Positions 33,019-44,653 are shown, counted from the stretch's first letter. The stretch: DNA of 64,000 nt from Mycolicibacterium sp. BiH015 (GCF_027706845.1 NZ_JAQGCZ010000002.1:372001-436000), one strand, 5' to 3'. The notes: generated from the letters alone by a model not told the origin. A program made the numbers and translations.

Positions 33019-33741
33019 ATGTGGTACTGGTTTTTCAAGTACGTCCTTCTGGGCCCGTTGCTGGCTTTGATCGCCCGTCCGAAAATCGAAGGCCTGGAAC
33101 ATATTCCGGCTGACGGATCGGCGATTTTGGCGAGCAACCACCTGGCCGTGATGGACAGCTTCTATCTGCCGCTGATGGTCCGCAGGCGGATCACCTTCCT
33201 CGCCAAATCGGAGTACTTCACCGGTACCGGGGTCAAGGGACGTTTTCTCGCCTGGTTCTACACCGCCGTCGGGCAGGTGCCGATCGACCGCACCGACGCC
33301 GACAGCGCGCAGGCGGCGCTGAACACCGCCGAGCGCATCCTGGGTCAGGGCAAGTTGCTGGGCATGTATCCGGAGGGAACGCGCTCGCCGGACGGCAAGC
33401 TCTACAAGGGCAAGACGGGCCTGGCCAGGCTGGCCCTGCAGACCCAGGTCCCCGTGATTCCCGTCGCGATGATCGGAACCGACCGGGTCAACCCCCCCGG
33501 GAAGGGCTTGCGGCCGGGACGGGTGACGATCCGGGTCGGCGCGCCGATGGATTTCACCCGCTTCGACGGGCTGGCCGGCAACCGCTTCATCGAGAGGGCG
33601 GTCGTCGACGAGGTGATGTACGAGTTGATGCGCCTCTCGGGCCAGGAGTACGTCGACCTGTACGCGGCGGACGTCAAAGAGGGAAAAGGTGACGCCGCGC
33701 CGAAGCCCCCTACCCGGCTACCGGAGGCGGCGGCCGGTTAG
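33019..33741 (+). CDS. 1-acyl-sn-glycerol-3-phosphate acyltransferase family protein
   Basis: 240-residue PlsC-family membrane-associated acyltransferase (Rv2182c-like), expected to acylate lysophosphatidic acid or a related lysophospholipid. Motif [10 protein letters not shown] gives the HX4D pair (His41/Asp46); motif III is [10 protein letters not shown] (Glu119); [12 protein letters not shown] is motif IV. There is an N-terminal hydrophobic helix (about 3-20). The ATG has a strong GGAGGGG site. Its stop is interlocked with the stop of the mannosyltransferase gene on the other strand. Confidence 0.93.
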   Translation: MWYWFFKYVLLGPLLALIARPKIEGLEHIPADGSAILASNHLAVMDSFYLPLMVRRRITFLAKSEYFTGTGVKGRFLAWFYTAVGQVPIDRTDADSAQAALNTAERILGQGKLLGMYPEGTRSPDGKLYKGKTGLARLALQTQVPVIPVAMIGTDRVNPPGKGLRPGRVTIRVGAPMDFTRFDGLAGNRFIERAVVDEVMYELMRLSGQEYVDLYAADVKEGKGDAAPKPPTRLPEAAAG

Positions 33742-34997
33742 GCCTTGAGCACCTTTGCGGCGGCGTCCGTCGTGGCGGGTTGTGCGGCGTCGTCGCCTCG
33801 TCGGACCGTGACCGTGCCGATAACCACGATGACGGCCAGAGCCCACCACAGATAAGAGCCGCCCGCCAGCTGCCGCCACAGCGATGCCGTCGTTTCGCGG
33901 TGTTCGGGCAGCAGCGTGATCGGTGTCCACACCATCAGCGCGAGACCGACCGCCGACACGGCACCGAGGGCGACGTGCCGCAGGCGTACCGCCAGGACGG
34001 CGGTCACCAGCACGGTCGGCAGCACCCACACCCAGTGGTGCGACCACGACACCGGCGAGACCACCAGACCGAACATGGCGACGCTGAGCAGCGCCAGCAC
34101 CGGCTGCTCCGCGCGCAGCGCCCTGCGCGCGGCCCACACCGTCAGCCCCAGCACCGCGAAGCACAACGCCGTCCACAGCACGAACCGCTCACCTTCACCG
34201 AGGCCGAGACGAGCCAGCGCGCCGGCGATGTTCTGGTTCGTGTTCAGGGTCGCCGTGCCGATCCGGTCGGTGTTGCGAACCGTCTCCGTCCAGTACTCCC
34301 ACGAGTCCCGCCAGGCGAACGCGAAACCGGCCAGCGTCGCGATGACCGCCGACAGGGCGGCCACCAGCAGGGAGCGGGTGTCGCGGCGGAGGAGGAAGTA
34401 CAGCAGGAACACCGCGGGCGTCAGCTTGACCGCGATCGCGATGCCCAGCAGCATGCCGCGCGGCCACGGGGTCCGGCGGGGCACGCAGTCGGCTATCACC
34501 AGCGTCATCAGCACGACGTTGATCTGGCCGAAATCGAAGTTCGCGCGGATCGGTTCCAGATAGATCACCGCGGGAGCGACGATGGCCGCCGCCAGCCAGC
34601 AGCGACGCATCCAGGCGGGTTCGCCGGTGATCTGCGTCGCCGGCCACACGTCGAGGCGCGTCAGCACGATGACGGTCGACACCAGCAGCAGGATCAGCGT
34701 GGTCGCGGTGATGGCGACGCTGGCCGCATCGAGGGACAGCAGTGCGAACGGCGAGAACGCCACCGCGGCCAACGGCGGATAGGTGAAGGGTAGTTCGAGG
34801 CCGCCCTTGGTCTGGAACATCCGACCGTCGGCGTAGAGCACCTGACCGTCCAGCCAGGCCTGGCCGCCCATGCGGTAGACGTCCATGTCGATGCGGTAGG
34901 GGATGTGTCCCAGCAGGCTCCACCCCGCTGCGGCCAGCGCTGCCAGCGTCAGAAGCTGAAACACCCGCCACGCGAGCCTTGGCCCCCAGTTACTCAT
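33738..34997 (-). CDS. mptC: Alpha-1,2-mannosyltransferase, GT87 family (MptC-like)
   Basis: 419-residue polytopic membrane enzyme (about ten helices) matching Rv2181, which adds alpha-1,2 mannose branches to lipomannan/lipoarabinomannan and caps, using decaprenyl-phosphomannose. The first outer loop has the acidic [17 protein letters not shown], where GT-C enzymes keep the catalytic Asp, and [12 protein letters not shown] is a GT87 feature. The ATG at 34997 is preferred; a longer frame upstream overlaps the divergent gene. TACTCT 10 nt upstream may be the -10. Confidence 0.9.
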   Translation of the reverse strand: MSNWGPRLAWRVFQLLTLAALAAAGWSLLGHIPYRIDMDVYRMGGQAWLDGQVLYADGRMFQTKGGLELPFTYPPLAAVAFSPFALLSLDAASVAITATTLILLLVSTVIVLTRLDVWPATQITGEPAWMRRCWLAAAIVAPAVIYLEPIRANFDFGQINVVLMTLVIADCVPRRTPWPRGMLLGIAIAVKLTPAVFLLYFLLRRDTRSLLVAALSAVIATLAGFAFAWRDSWEYWTETVRNTDRIGTATLNTNQNIAGALARLGLGEGERFVLWTALCFAVLGLTVWAARRALRAEQPVLALLSVAMFGLVVSPVSWSHHWVWVLPTVLVTAVLAVRLRHVALGAVSAVGLALMVWTPITLLPEHRETTASLWRQLAGGSYLWWALAVIVVIGTVTVRRGDDAAQPATTDAAAKVLKA

Positions 34998-35069
34998 GTC
35001 GATGACCAGAGTATCGGGGCCGACCGGCGAGTCGTCGGGTATCCCGGCCGCGACACACGCAGGTCGGCG

Positions 35070-35075
35070 TAAGTT
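35070..35075 (+). promoter_or_regulatory. -10 hexamer, leaderless membrane protein gene
   Basis: TAAGTT followed by 6 nt and then the GTG at 35082, with no ribosome site. Confidence 0.4.
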
Positions 35076-35081
35076 TTCTGC

Positions 35082-35972
35082 GTGAGCACGGACCTGGACC
35101 TCCACTGGGACTTTTCACTGCACGTCCCGGAGTCCCGGCAACCGCTGATGTGGTGTCTCATCGCGTTCATCGTCACGTTCGCCATCACCCGCACGATCGT
35201 GCGGTACATCCGAAGCCACGCAGGTAGCGACAAGCCCCGTAAATGGTGGCAGCCGCGCAACATCTCCGGTGGGGGCGGTCTGCACATCCACCACATGGTC
35301 ATCGGCGTGATTCTGGTCATGGTCTCCGGGGTGGCGATGGTGACGATGGCGGTCGACGGAGGGGTACCCGAGTTCACGGCCGCGTCAATCCTTTTCGGCA
35401 TCGGCGCCGCGCTGGTTCTCGACGAGTTCGCGTTGATCCTGCATCTGTCGGACGTGTACTGGGCCGAGGACGGCCGCACGTCGGTGGACGCGGTGTTCGT
35501 CGCGGTTGCCGTCGCGGGCCTGCTGATAGTGGGTTTGGACCCCTTGTCGTTCTTCGACGTCGGGACGTGGGAGGACGACCCGACCGTGGGGATGCGCACC
35601 GTCGTGGTGGTGGCCGCGCTGCTGAACCTGGCGCTGGCCGTGATCGTGCTGCTCAAGGGCAAGGTCTGGACCGGTCTGGTCGGTATGTTCATCACGCCGC
35701 TGCTGGTCGTCGGCGCGATACGGCTGTCTCGGCCGCACGCGCCGTGGGCGCGGTGGCGCTACACCGGACGGCCGCGCAAGATGCACAAGGCGCTGGAACG
35801 GGAACGCTGGTTTCGTCGTCCGGTGGTGCAGGCCAAGCTGTGGCTGCAGGACGCGATCGCGGGGATGCCGAAGTTCCCTGACGACGCGCTGGTCGACGAA
35901 CAGCTCGATCGCGAGATCCACGCCGCCCCCGCGCCGGCAGTTCGCGAGCCGGCCGAACAGAAAGCCTTGTGA
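35082..35972 (+). CDS. Integral membrane protein (Rv2180c-like)
   Basis: 296 residues with about six transmembrane helices between residues 20 and 215 and a cytoplasmic C-terminal tail of about 80 residues. Conserved-looking polar residues sit at membrane edges: HIHHMVIG (three His) and [15 protein letters not shown] (Asp, Glu, His), which could form a metal site. The gene overlaps neither neighbour but ends 1 nt before the exoribonuclease start codon, so they are likely cotranscribed. Function unknown. Confidence 0.82.
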   Translation: MSTDLDLHWDFSLHVPESRQPLMWCLIAFIVTFAITRTIVRYIRSHAGSDKPRKWWQPRNISGGGGLHIHHMVIGVILVMVSGVAMVTMAVDGGVPEFTAASILFGIGAALVLDEFALILHLSDVYWAEDGRTSVDAVFVAVAVAGLLIVGLDPLSFFDVGTWEDDPTVGMRTVVVVAALLNLALAVIVLLKGKVWTGLVGMFITPLLVVGAIRLSRPHAPWARWRYTGRPRKMHKALERERWFRRPVVQAKLWLQDAIAGMPKFPDDALVDEQLDREIHAAPAPAVREPAEQKAL

Positions 35973-35973
35973 G

Positions 35974-36453
35974 TTGCGGTACTTCTACGACACCGAGTTC
36001 ATCGACAACGGCCGCACCATCGAGTTGATCTCCATCGGCGTGGCAGCCGAGGATGGCCGCGAATACTATGCCATCTCAACGGAATTCGACCCCGAGCGGG
36101 CCGGCCGCTGGGTGCGTAAGAACGTTCTGCCCAAACTGCCCTCGCCCGCCTCTCCGCTGTGGCGTTCGCGCAGGCAGATCCGCAGCGAACTGGAAGACTT
36201 CTTCGGCATCGACGGCGACGAGCCGATCGAGCTGTGGGCATGGGTGGGCGCCTACGACCATGTGGTGCTGTGCCAGTTGTGGGGGCCGATGACGGATCTG
36301 CCGCCGGCCATCCCGAGGTTCACCCGCGAGTTGCGCCAGTTCTGGGAGGAGCGCGGCTCGCCCCGGATGCCGCCGCGACCACGCGATGCCCACGACGCGC
36401 TCGTCGACGCGAAACACAACCTGCTGCGCTTCCGCCTGATGACGGGACGCTGA
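35974..36453 (+). CDS. 3'-5' exoribonuclease, Rv2179c family
   Basis: 159-residue single-domain DEDDh nuclease. The first acidic pair is in FYDTEFID (Asp6/Glu8), a middle Asp in WVGAYDHVVL, and the last motif AHDALVDAKHN has the His and Asp of the DEDDh type. Rv2179c founded this widespread small exoribonuclease family and was shown to digest 3' overhangs of RNA. The start is TTG (MRYFYDTEF), one base after the previous stop; no alternative start keeps the first motif. Confidence 0.9.
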   Translation: MRYFYDTEFIDNGRTIELISIGVAAEDGREYYAISTEFDPERAGRWVRKNVLPKLPSPASPLWRSRRQIRSELEDFFGIDGDEPIELWAWVGAYDHVVLCQLWGPMTDLPPAIPRFTRELRQFWEERGSPRMPPRPRDAHDALVDAKHNLLRFRLMTGR

Positions 36454-36470
36454 GCCCGCCGCCGCACTGA

Positions 36471-37966
<1,496 letters not shown>

Positions 37967-37976
<10 letters not shown>

Positions 37977-39205
37977 TTCGGAAGGTTCGCGCCCAGCGTC
38001 CATGCCCCGGCCGCAGCGAGCCCGGCCAGCGTGATGACCGCGACGACCCAGAAGAAGAGTGCCCGCCTCGCACGCTGGCGCGCCCAGTAGAAATGCTCCA
38101 GGTCGATGCCGGCGAATCGGCCTGTCTCGGAGGGGTATTCGTCGTCCTCATCGAATTCGTCGAGATCGTCGGTGATCGCGGGGAGCTCGTCGCGGGTGAA
38201 GACCTTGGTGTGCCGGTGCCCGGCCCGCCTGTCGAGGTTGACCGTCGTATCGGACGAGATCGGGTGCAGCCCTGAAGATCCGGTGGCGGCGCCCAGTGAG
38301 TTGTGCGACGCGGAGTTCTTCGGGGCGGGAACCCGGAAGTACGGGAGCGCCAGCTCCTGGGCGATCGTGTCGAGTTGGTCAGCCATCTCGGCGGCGTCGG
38401 CGAAGCGGCGGCCCGGGTCCCGCGAGGTGGCACACTGCACCAGATCGTCGAATTGCCTTGGGACACCTTCGATCGCACTGCTGGGTGGCGGGACGTCGCG
38501 GTCCATCCGCTGATAGGCCACCGCCAGCGCGGTGTCACCGGTGAACGGGGTGTGGCCGGTCAGCAGCTCGTAGACGAGGACGCCGACGGCATAGACGTCG
38601 CCCCGGGCATCGGTGTCGCCGGTGGCGACCTGTTCGGGGGCGAGATAGGCGGCGGTGCCGAGGATCACGCTCGTCGAGGTGATCTTGGCGTCGGCGACCG
38701 CCCGGACCAGCCCGAAATCGGCGATCTTGACCTCGCCGTCGTCGCTGATCAGGATGTTCTCGGGTTTGATGTCGCGGTGTACCAGGCCCGCGTGATGTGC
38801 GGCAGCAAGACCGCCGAGCACGGGGCGCAGGACGGCGGCCACCGCGTGCGGCGGCATCGGGCCGCGCTCGCGCAGCAGCTCTCGTAGCGTGCCGCCTTCC
38901 ACGAGTTCCATCACCAGGAACGGGTGCTGACCATCGAGACCCTGGTCGTAGACGGCCACCAGACCCGGATCCTTGAGCCGCGCGACGGCGCGTGCCTCTC
39001 GCTGGAACCGCGTCATGAAGTGCTCGTCACCGGCGTAGCGCGAGTCCATGATCTTCAGTGCTACGGGACGGTCGAGGCGCAGGTCGAGCCCGCGGTACAC
39101 CCCGGACATGCCACCGGTCGCGATCAACGCGTCCACGCGATAGCGACCATCCAGCACCGCACCGCGCAGCGGGCTGGACTGCTGGTGGGTCTCCATCGGA
39201 CTCAT
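37967..39205 (-). CDS. pknL: Serine/threonine protein kinase PknL
   Basis: 412-residue membrane-anchored Hanks-type kinase. The glycine loop (ATGGMSGVYRG), the ATP Lys51 in VALKIMD, the catalytic HRDIKPEN (Asp145), DFG (163-165) and the YLAPEQ of the activation segment are all present. A juxtamembrane region of about 100 residues leads to one transmembrane helix near the C terminus (about 385-405) with almost no extracellular part, unlike PASTA kinases. The ATG at 39205 has GAGG 8 nt upstream; an ATG three codons later is the alternative. It is divergent from its known substrate gene. Confidence 0.95.
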
Positions 39206-39258
39206 GGTACGAGCCTCAATCGTGAGAAGAGTCGGGGCCGAAGATGGGCGTATGGTCC

Positions 39259-39264
39259 TAGACT
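39259..39264 (+). promoter_or_regulatory. -10 hexamer, leaderless Rv2175c-like gene
   Basis: TAGACT followed by 7 nt and then the ATG at 39272; no ribosome site. Confidence 0.5.
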
Positions 39265-39271
39265 TTGTGCG

Positions 39272-39676
39272 ATGAGCAGCATTCCGACTGCCGACGACGT
39301 TCTCGATCCCGACGAAGCGGTCTACGACCTGCCCGCGGTGGCCCAACTCTTGGGCATCCCGGTGACGAAGGTGCACCAGCAACTCCGCGAGGGGCATCTG
39401 GTCGCGGTGCGGCGCGACAAGACCGTGGTGGTGCCGAAGGTCTTCTTCGACGACACCGGTCATGTGGTGAAGAGCCTGCCCGGACTCCTGGTCGTGCTGC
39501 ACGACGGCGGGTACACCGAAACCGAGATCGTGCGGTGGCTTTTCACCCCCGACTCCTCACTGACGATCCGGCGCGACGGGTCCACCGAGGGGCAGGCTAA
39601 TGCCCGGCCGGTCGATGCGTTGCACTCGCATCAGGCTCGTGAGGTGGTTCGCCGCGCTCAGGCGATGGCGTACTGA
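39272..39676 (+). CDS. DNA-binding winged-helix protein, PknL substrate (Rv2175c-like)
   Basis: 134 residues. A helix-turn-helix of the MerR/excisionase type is visible at about 20-60 (LPAVAQLLGIPVTKVHQQLREGH), followed by a wing and a C-terminal dimer-type region. In M. tuberculosis Rv2175c is phosphorylated by PknL on an N-terminal Thr, which abolishes DNA binding; here a Thr is present at position 6 in MSSIPTADD. It is divergent from pknL (66 nt apart). The last 80 nt overlap the mptA 3' end. Confidence 0.92.
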   Translation: MSSIPTADDVLDPDEAVYDLPAVAQLLGIPVTKVHQQLREGHLVAVRRDKTVVVPKVFFDDTGHVVKSLPGLLVVLHDGGYTETEIVRWLFTPDSSLTIRRDGSTEGQANARPVDALHSHQAREVVRRAQAMAY

Positions 39677-41237
39677 CGTCGACGCTGGAGCCGTCGGCGG
39701 CCTTGTACTTATAGAGCCAATACCAGGCCCCGGCCGCGCACGCCGACGCGAGCAGGACGTGGGTCCACGAGTACATCCCGTGCGCGCCGTCGGGCCGCCA
39801 GATCACGGTGATCCACGTCGAAAATCCCGCGATCAGGGCGATGGACGGGCGGGACTGCGCCAGCGCGGCGACCACCGCGAGGGGCCAGGTGTAGTACCAG
39901 GGCAATGCCGCGGGCACGAACAGCACCACCACCGCCATCACGAGGGCGATGCCCATCAGCGCGTCCCGGTCGGTATGGCGGTAGCGCCACCACAGCAACG
40001 GCGCGGAGATCGCGATGACCGCGACGCCGATGATGCGCGTCGTCTCCAGCACGGCATAGAAGTTCACCGGCACCACCAGCCCGACGAGGACGTTGGTGAG
40101 GTTCGCGATGGCGGTGGGGACCGTCAGCCAGTTGATGATCTTGACCGAGCCTGCCAGCGCGGTCAGCCAGCCCAGCCCGACCCCGGCGGCCAGCGACAAC
40201 ACGGCAAAGACCGTCACGAAGATGAGCAGGGATCCCGCGGTGGCGGCGGTGAAGGCCTTCAGCGGCGCAAATCCGCGGCGCTCGCGGAGGTTGCGCGCCC
40301 ACACCCACACCATGAACGGAAGTGCCAGTCCCGCGGTCGCTTTCACCGCGACGGCGACCGCGATGAGGGTGACGCCTGCGATGTTGCGGCCGCCGAAGCA
40401 CAGCGCGATGCCCGCCATCATCAGCCCGACCATCAGCATCTCGTTGTGCACACCACCCATCAGGTGGATGATCACCAGCGGGTTGAGCACCGCGATCCAC
40501 AGTGCGGCAGCGCCGCTGGCACCGACATGGCGGGCCACTCGGGGCGCCGCCCAGATGAGCAGTGCCAGACCGGGAAGCATGCACAGTCGCAACAGCATGG
40601 TGCCTGCGACGACGTCGTTGCCGACGATCATGGTGACGAACTTCGCCACCAGGATGAAGGCGGGACCGTACGGCGCGGTCGTCGTCGTCCAGATCGGGCT
40701 GACGTTGTCCAGCAGCGAGTTGACGTTCTCGATGGGGCCGACGAGGTAGGGGTCGAACCCGTCCCGCAGCAGGGCGCCCTGCGCCAGATACGAATAGGTG
40801 TCCCGGCTGAACAGCGGCACGCTCAGCAGTAGCGGCGCCAGCCAGAACCCGGTTGTGGCGAGCATCGTGTATTCGGATACATCCCCGGGTCGCTGCGCTC
40901 CTGCCCGCCGTCCAGCGCTGCTCCCGATCACCCGGCGGCCCAGCCAGAGCCATGCGAGCAGCATCATCGCCACGCCCGTCCAGAGCAGCAGCGAGGACAC
41001 CACCAGCCCGTGCCCGAAGCGCAGCCAGGACAGGTGCATCGACTCCAGAAGCGGATCGTGCACTCGGGTGCTGCCCGCGCCGAGGCCGCCCGCGGTCAGC
41101 AGGATGGCGCCGAGCGCGCCCACCACTGCGGGCCGTGCCTCGGGTGAGCGCGCGAACACCGTGAGCCGGTGAAGCTGTTCCTGGAGGCCGTTTTTCGGGC
41201 GTCGGGCCGCGGCGGGCTCGGACATGCTCGGGGTCAT
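39597..41237 (-). CDS. mptA: Alpha-1,6-mannosyltransferase MptA
   Basis: 546-residue polytopic GT-C mannosyltransferase (Rv2174) that extends the alpha-1,6 mannan backbone of lipomannan and lipoarabinomannan with decaprenyl-phosphomannose. About 13 hydrophobic helices. The first large outer loop carries LFSRDTYSYLAQG, with the conserved Asp of the family, and APYGPAFILVAKF follows. The C-terminal 45 residues are polar. The ATG at 41237 is 4 nt from the idsA2 stop, so it follows idsA2 in one transcript; a second ATG four codons in is possible. The 3' end overlaps the Rv2175c-like gene by 80 nt. Confidence 0.94.
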   Translation of the reverse strand: MTPSMSEPAAARRPKNGLQEQLHRLTVFARSPEARPAVVGALGAILLTAGGLGAGSTRVHDPLLESMHLSWLRFGHGLVVSSLLLWTGVAMMLLAWLWLGRRVIGSSAGRRAGAQRPGDVSEYTMLATTGFWLAPLLLSVPLFSRDTYSYLAQGALLRDGFDPYLVGPIENVNSLLDNVSPIWTTTTAPYGPAFILVAKFVTMIVGNDVVAGTMLLRLCMLPGLALLIWAAPRVARHVGASGAAALWIAVLNPLVIIHLMGGVHNEMLMVGLMMAGIALCFGGRNIAGVTLIAVAVAVKATAGLALPFMVWVWARNLRERRGFAPLKAFTAATAGSLLIFVTVFAVLSLAAGVGLGWLTALAGSVKIINWLTVPTAIANLTNVLVGLVVPVNFYAVLETTRIIGVAVIAISAPLLWWRYRHTDRDALMGIALVMAVVVLFVPAALPWYYTWPLAVVAALAQSRPSIALIAGFSTWITVIWRPDGAHGMYSWTHVLLASACAAGAWYWLYKYKAADGSSVDVSTPSPERGEPPHEPDASATHRPAGH

Positions 41238-41241
41238 GCTG

Positions 41242-42369
<1,128 letters not shown>

Positions 42370-42409
42370 TCAGCGTAGAGCCTGTGACCCGGGGAAGAGC
42401 AATTAAGCG

Positions 42410-43099
42410 TCAGCGCGTCTGTTCCTGCGGTTCACCGGGCCGTGGCGACCGGTCCCTGCTGTTGTAGGCCAACCAGCCGGTGATGCCTGCCACCACGAGG
42501 GACGCGATTCCGAGCCAGATCGCCGCGCCGGTGAACGACCGGGCGCTGGGGTCGGTGTAGCGCGCCTGGGCGTTCATCGTGCTGACCACGCCCGGCCGCA
42601 GTTTCCATTCGACGACCGACGAGGAGATCTGGTCGCCGTTGGTGGACGTCACCTCTCCGGGGAAAGCGACGGACAGCGAGACGTCGGCTTCGGGGTCGCT
42701 CAGCGACGTGAGGTCGGCGCGGCCTTCCAGGATCACGAGGTCACCTGCGCGTCTCAGCGAGATGTCGACGCCGGCAGCGTCGCGGTTCATGCTGGCGAGC
42801 TGAGGCAGTTCGGCGAACGTGAGGTCGGAGAACACGGCCTGCGAGCCGACGTAGTCGTCGCGGCTGTACTCGGAGACGGCCACCTTCTGTGCGAAGGGCA
42901 GGTTGTTGAGCAGCTGGGGGCCCTTGTCGTTGTCGTCGCGGGGGATGGCTGCCGCGACGATCTGGCCGGACACCCGGTCGTCGGGGGACACCGTGATCGA
43001 CGCTCTGATTCGCACACACCCGATCAGCGAAGGCGCCACCACCAACAGCAACAGCACCAGCGCGAGAAGCCGTCGGCGGGTGCGGTGACGATTCAGCAC
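42410..43099 (-). CDS. lppM: Lipoprotein LppM
   Basis: 229 residues. A lipoprotein signal (basic NRHRTRRR, hydrophobic core, lipobox LIGC near residue 26), an exported beta-rich domain (30-190), and a C-terminal transmembrane helix (about 195-215) with a polar tail: an unusual lipoprotein anchored at both ends. LppM of M. tuberculosis (Rv2171) affects phagosome maturation and has a lipid-binding BON-like fold, as I recall. The GTG at 43099 fits the signal peptide and sits 6 nt after CACGAT. An open frame extending to 43258 is rejected. Confidence 0.92.
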   Translation of the reverse strand: MLNRHRTRRRLLALVLLLLVVAPSLIGCVRIRASITVSPDDRVSGQIVAAAIPRDDNDKGPQLLNNLPFAQKVAVSEYSRDDYVGSQAVFSDLTFAELPQLASMNRDAAGVDISLRRAGDLVILEGRADLTSLSDPEADVSLSVAFPGEVTSTNGDQISSSVVEWKLRPGVVSTMNAQARYTDPSARSFTGAAIWLGIASLVVAGITGWLAYNSRDRSPRPGEPQEQTR

Positions 43100-43105
43100 C
43101 AGGTC

Positions 43106-43111
43106 ATCGTG
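43106..43111 (-). promoter_or_regulatory. -10 hexamer, leaderless lppM
   Basis: CACGAT on the minus strand, 6 nt before the GTG at 43099; no ribosome site. It lies just after the stop of the GNAT gene. Confidence 0.35.
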
Positions 43112-43152
43112 CCAGATGGCTACGGCATTTGAGTTCAGAGAGGCATCCGCTT

Positions 43153-43743
43153 TCAGAGAGGGAGGGGACGGCCGAGGATGGCGAATGGACGCGGGTCGCC
43201 CGCAAAGTGGTAGCCGCGAATGACGTCGGTGAATCCGAGGCGACGGTAGAGCCGCCATGCCCGGTTGGCCTCGCCGTTGATCTCCGGCGTGGACAGCAAC
43301 ACGTGTTGTTCCGTCCGGTCGACGAGCAGCCGGCGGATCAGCGCTTCACCGAGTCCGCGGCCCTGGGCCCTGGGGTGGATGTGGAGCTCGGTGAGCTCGA
43401 AATAGCTTGTCATCAGCTCGGTGATCCGCGCGCCGTCGGCGCCGCTGCGCCGCAGGCCGGACACCACCTGTTGCTGCCACCACTGGTCGGGCGCACCGCA
43501 GTAGCCGTAGGCGACACCGAGCATCGGCGCGGTCGTCGGCGGTGTCTCCGCGGTGGCGTCATCGGGCACTTCGACTGCCGCGACCGCTTTCCATCCCCGC
43601 CTGCGAATGTGTTCCAGCCACATCGACGCCCGCTGATCCTCGGTCCCGCGCGGGTACCGCATGGCGTCGACATAGACGGCCAGAGCGTCGCCGAGACGCT
43701 GTTGCATATCTTCCGGCGACAGTTCGATCAGACGTGTCGCCAA
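43153..43743 (-). CDS. GNAT acetyltransferase (Rv2170-like)
   Basis: 196 residues. C-terminal GNAT domain with the acetyl-CoA loop HPRAQGRGLGEALI (Q/R-x-x-G-x-G/A form) and a terminal RLYRRLGFTDV. The N-terminal 90 residues are helical. Rv2170 has been reported to acetylate isocitrate dehydrogenase lysines. The start is TTG at 43743 with GGAGGGG upstream. It precedes lppM on the same strand with a 53-nt gap. Confidence 0.88.
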   Translation of the reverse strand: MATRLIELSPEDMQQRLGDALAVYVDAMRYPRGTEDQRASMWLEHIRRRGWKAVAAVEVPDDATAETPPTTAPMLGVAYGYCGAPDQWWQQQVVSGLRRSGADGARITELMTSYFELTELHIHPRAQGRGLGEALIRRLLVDRTEQHVLLSTPEINGEANRAWRLYRRLGFTDVIRGYHFAGDPRPFAILGRPLPL

Positions 43744-43784
43744 GTGTCTGCCCCTCCCGATGGTCGATCGCGCGGCCAGCCTCC

Positions 43785-43790
43785 ATTATC
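43785..43790 (-). promoter_or_regulatory. Candidate -10 hexamer of GNAT gene
   Basis: GATAAT on the minus strand, 41 nt before the TTG start at 43743. The -35 zone has no good match. Confidence 0.35.
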
Positions 43791-43830
43791 GGGAAGACCA
43801 TGCCGTGCTTCCCACTGGCGGTGCACGTCA

Positions 43831-43836
43831 TAGAAT
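43831..43836 (+). promoter_or_regulatory. Candidate -10 hexamer of DUF3040 gene
   Basis: TAGAAT, close to consensus, with a weak TTCCCA about 16 nt upstream. The transcript would have a leader of about 114 nt carrying the hairpin at 43891-43910. Confidence 0.4.
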
Positions 43837-43890
43837 CAGGCGACGAACAAGGTGGTACGGCTCAGATTCAGCTCGTATCATTGTTGTTAA

Positions 43891-43910
43891 GTGCCCGTAC
43901 ACGCGGGCAC
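43891..43910 (+). repeat. Inverted repeat in the DUF3040 leader
   Basis: GTGCCCG, 6-nt loop, CGGGCAC: a perfect 7-bp inverted repeat 46 nt before the ATG. It may be an RNA hairpin or a protein-binding palindrome. No T-run follows, so it is not a simple terminator. Confidence 0.6.
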
Positions 43911-43956
43911 ACCTGATTTTGAACGACTGCCACGCCCCGGCAAGAGGGAGGGACGA

Positions 43957-44358
43957 ATGCCACTCTCCGATCATGAGCAGCGCATGCTCGACCAGATCGA
44001 GAGCGCGCTCTACGCCGAGGACCCCAAGTTCGCGTCGAGCGTACGCGGTGGGACTCTGCGGGCACCTTCCACTCGGCGCCGGCTGCAGGGAGCAGCGCTG
44101 TTCGTGCTCGGCCTGGCGATGCTCGTCGCCGGCGTGGCGTTCAAGGCGACCATGATCGGTAGTTTCCCGATCCTCTCCGTGATCGGCTTCATCGTCATGT
44201 TCGGCGGCGTCGTCTTCGCCATCACCGGTCCTCGGGTCGGCAAGGGCGATCGCGTGCCCAACGACATCTCGGCCCAGCGGCAGAAGCGCGCCAAGGGCAA
44301 CGGTGGATCGTTCACCAGCCGGATGGAGGACCGCTTCCGTCGTCGCTTCGACGAGTAG
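43957..44358 (+). CDS. DUF3040 membrane protein (Rv2169c-like)
   Basis: 133 residues. N-terminal cytoplasmic helix with the DUF3040 signature MPLSDHEQRMLDQIESAL (about 1-18), two transmembrane helices (about 48-68 and 70-90), then a basic C-terminal tail. The ATG has GGGAGGG 6 nt upstream. This short actinobacterial membrane protein of unknown function often sits just before mraZ. An intrinsic terminator separates it from the dcw cluster. Confidence 0.9.
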   Translation: MPLSDHEQRMLDQIESALYAEDPKFASSVRGGTLRAPSTRRRLQGAALFVLGLAMLVAGVAFKATMIGSFPILSVIGFIVMFGGVVFAITGPRVGKGDRVPNDISAQRQKRAKGNGGSFTSRMEDRFRRRFDE

Positions 44359-44378
44359 TCGACAGCTCGAACCCATAG

Positions 44379-44409
44379 GGGGCAGCCCATAGGGCTGCCC
44401 CTCTTTTTT
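44379..44409 (+). terminator. Intrinsic terminator after DUF3040 gene
   Basis: A perfect 10-bp GC-rich stem (44379-44388 with 44392-44401), a 3-nt loop, then TCTTTTTT: a classic Rho-independent terminator, rare in mycobacteria. It insulates the dcw cluster from upstream transcription. Confidence 0.95.
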
Positions 44410-44410
44410 G

Positions 44411-44427
44411 CCCCACCACGCCCCACC
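44411..44427 (-). repeat. Two CCCCACC repeats, 10-bp period (inverted MraZ-box-like)
   Basis: CCCCACC starts at 44411 and again at 44421. On the minus strand this reads TGGGG twice with a 10-bp period, the same layout as the MraZ boxes upstream of mraZ but in the opposite orientation. Confidence 0.5.
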
Positions 44428-44574
44428 TCGGTGTCCGCGGCTCCCTTTCGCGCCGATGAACTGGGGTTTTGCGACGTGCTTCTTCTGGTGCGGCGCCAGG
44501 CGCGCACCGCGTTTCTGCGCATTCGACCTGTTGGTGGGGGCGAAGCGCGAAACGCCACCCACTATTTGGAGCAA

Positions 44575-44600
44575 AGTGGGGCATTGTGGGGTAAAGTGGC
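44575..44600 (+). promoter_or_regulatory. MraZ operator boxes
   Basis: Three direct repeats with a 10-bp period: AAGTGGGG, TTGTGGGG and AAGTGGCG, with TGGG cores at 44577 and 44587 and TGGC at 44597. In E. coli MraZ binds TGGG-N repeats of this period upstream of its own gene, and mollicute MraZ binds AAAGTG repeats. The last box is 54 nt before the mraZ ATG. Autoregulation of the dcw cluster is therefore likely. Confidence 0.75.
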
Positions 44601-44653
44601 GGACAACGGAGCGACCGGGGTTCCGTTGCAGGAAGGGACTGCGAGGTGACGAG

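Larger units (their letters stand above)
44410..44653 (+). promoter_or_regulatory. mraZ upstream region (no gene)
   Basis: 244 bp between the terminator and mraZ. It holds two repeat clusters described separately (44411-44427 and 44575-44600). An open frame continues through it into mraZ but has no coding character or ribosome site. I saw no consensus SigA promoter, though the mraZ operon promoter must lie here. Confidence 0.6.

Noticed and set aside
44408..44653. N-terminal extension of MraZ by 82 codons
   Set aside because: It crosses the terminator tail and the MraZ boxes; MraZ proteins start at the [11 protein letters not shown] motif, which has its own ribosome site.
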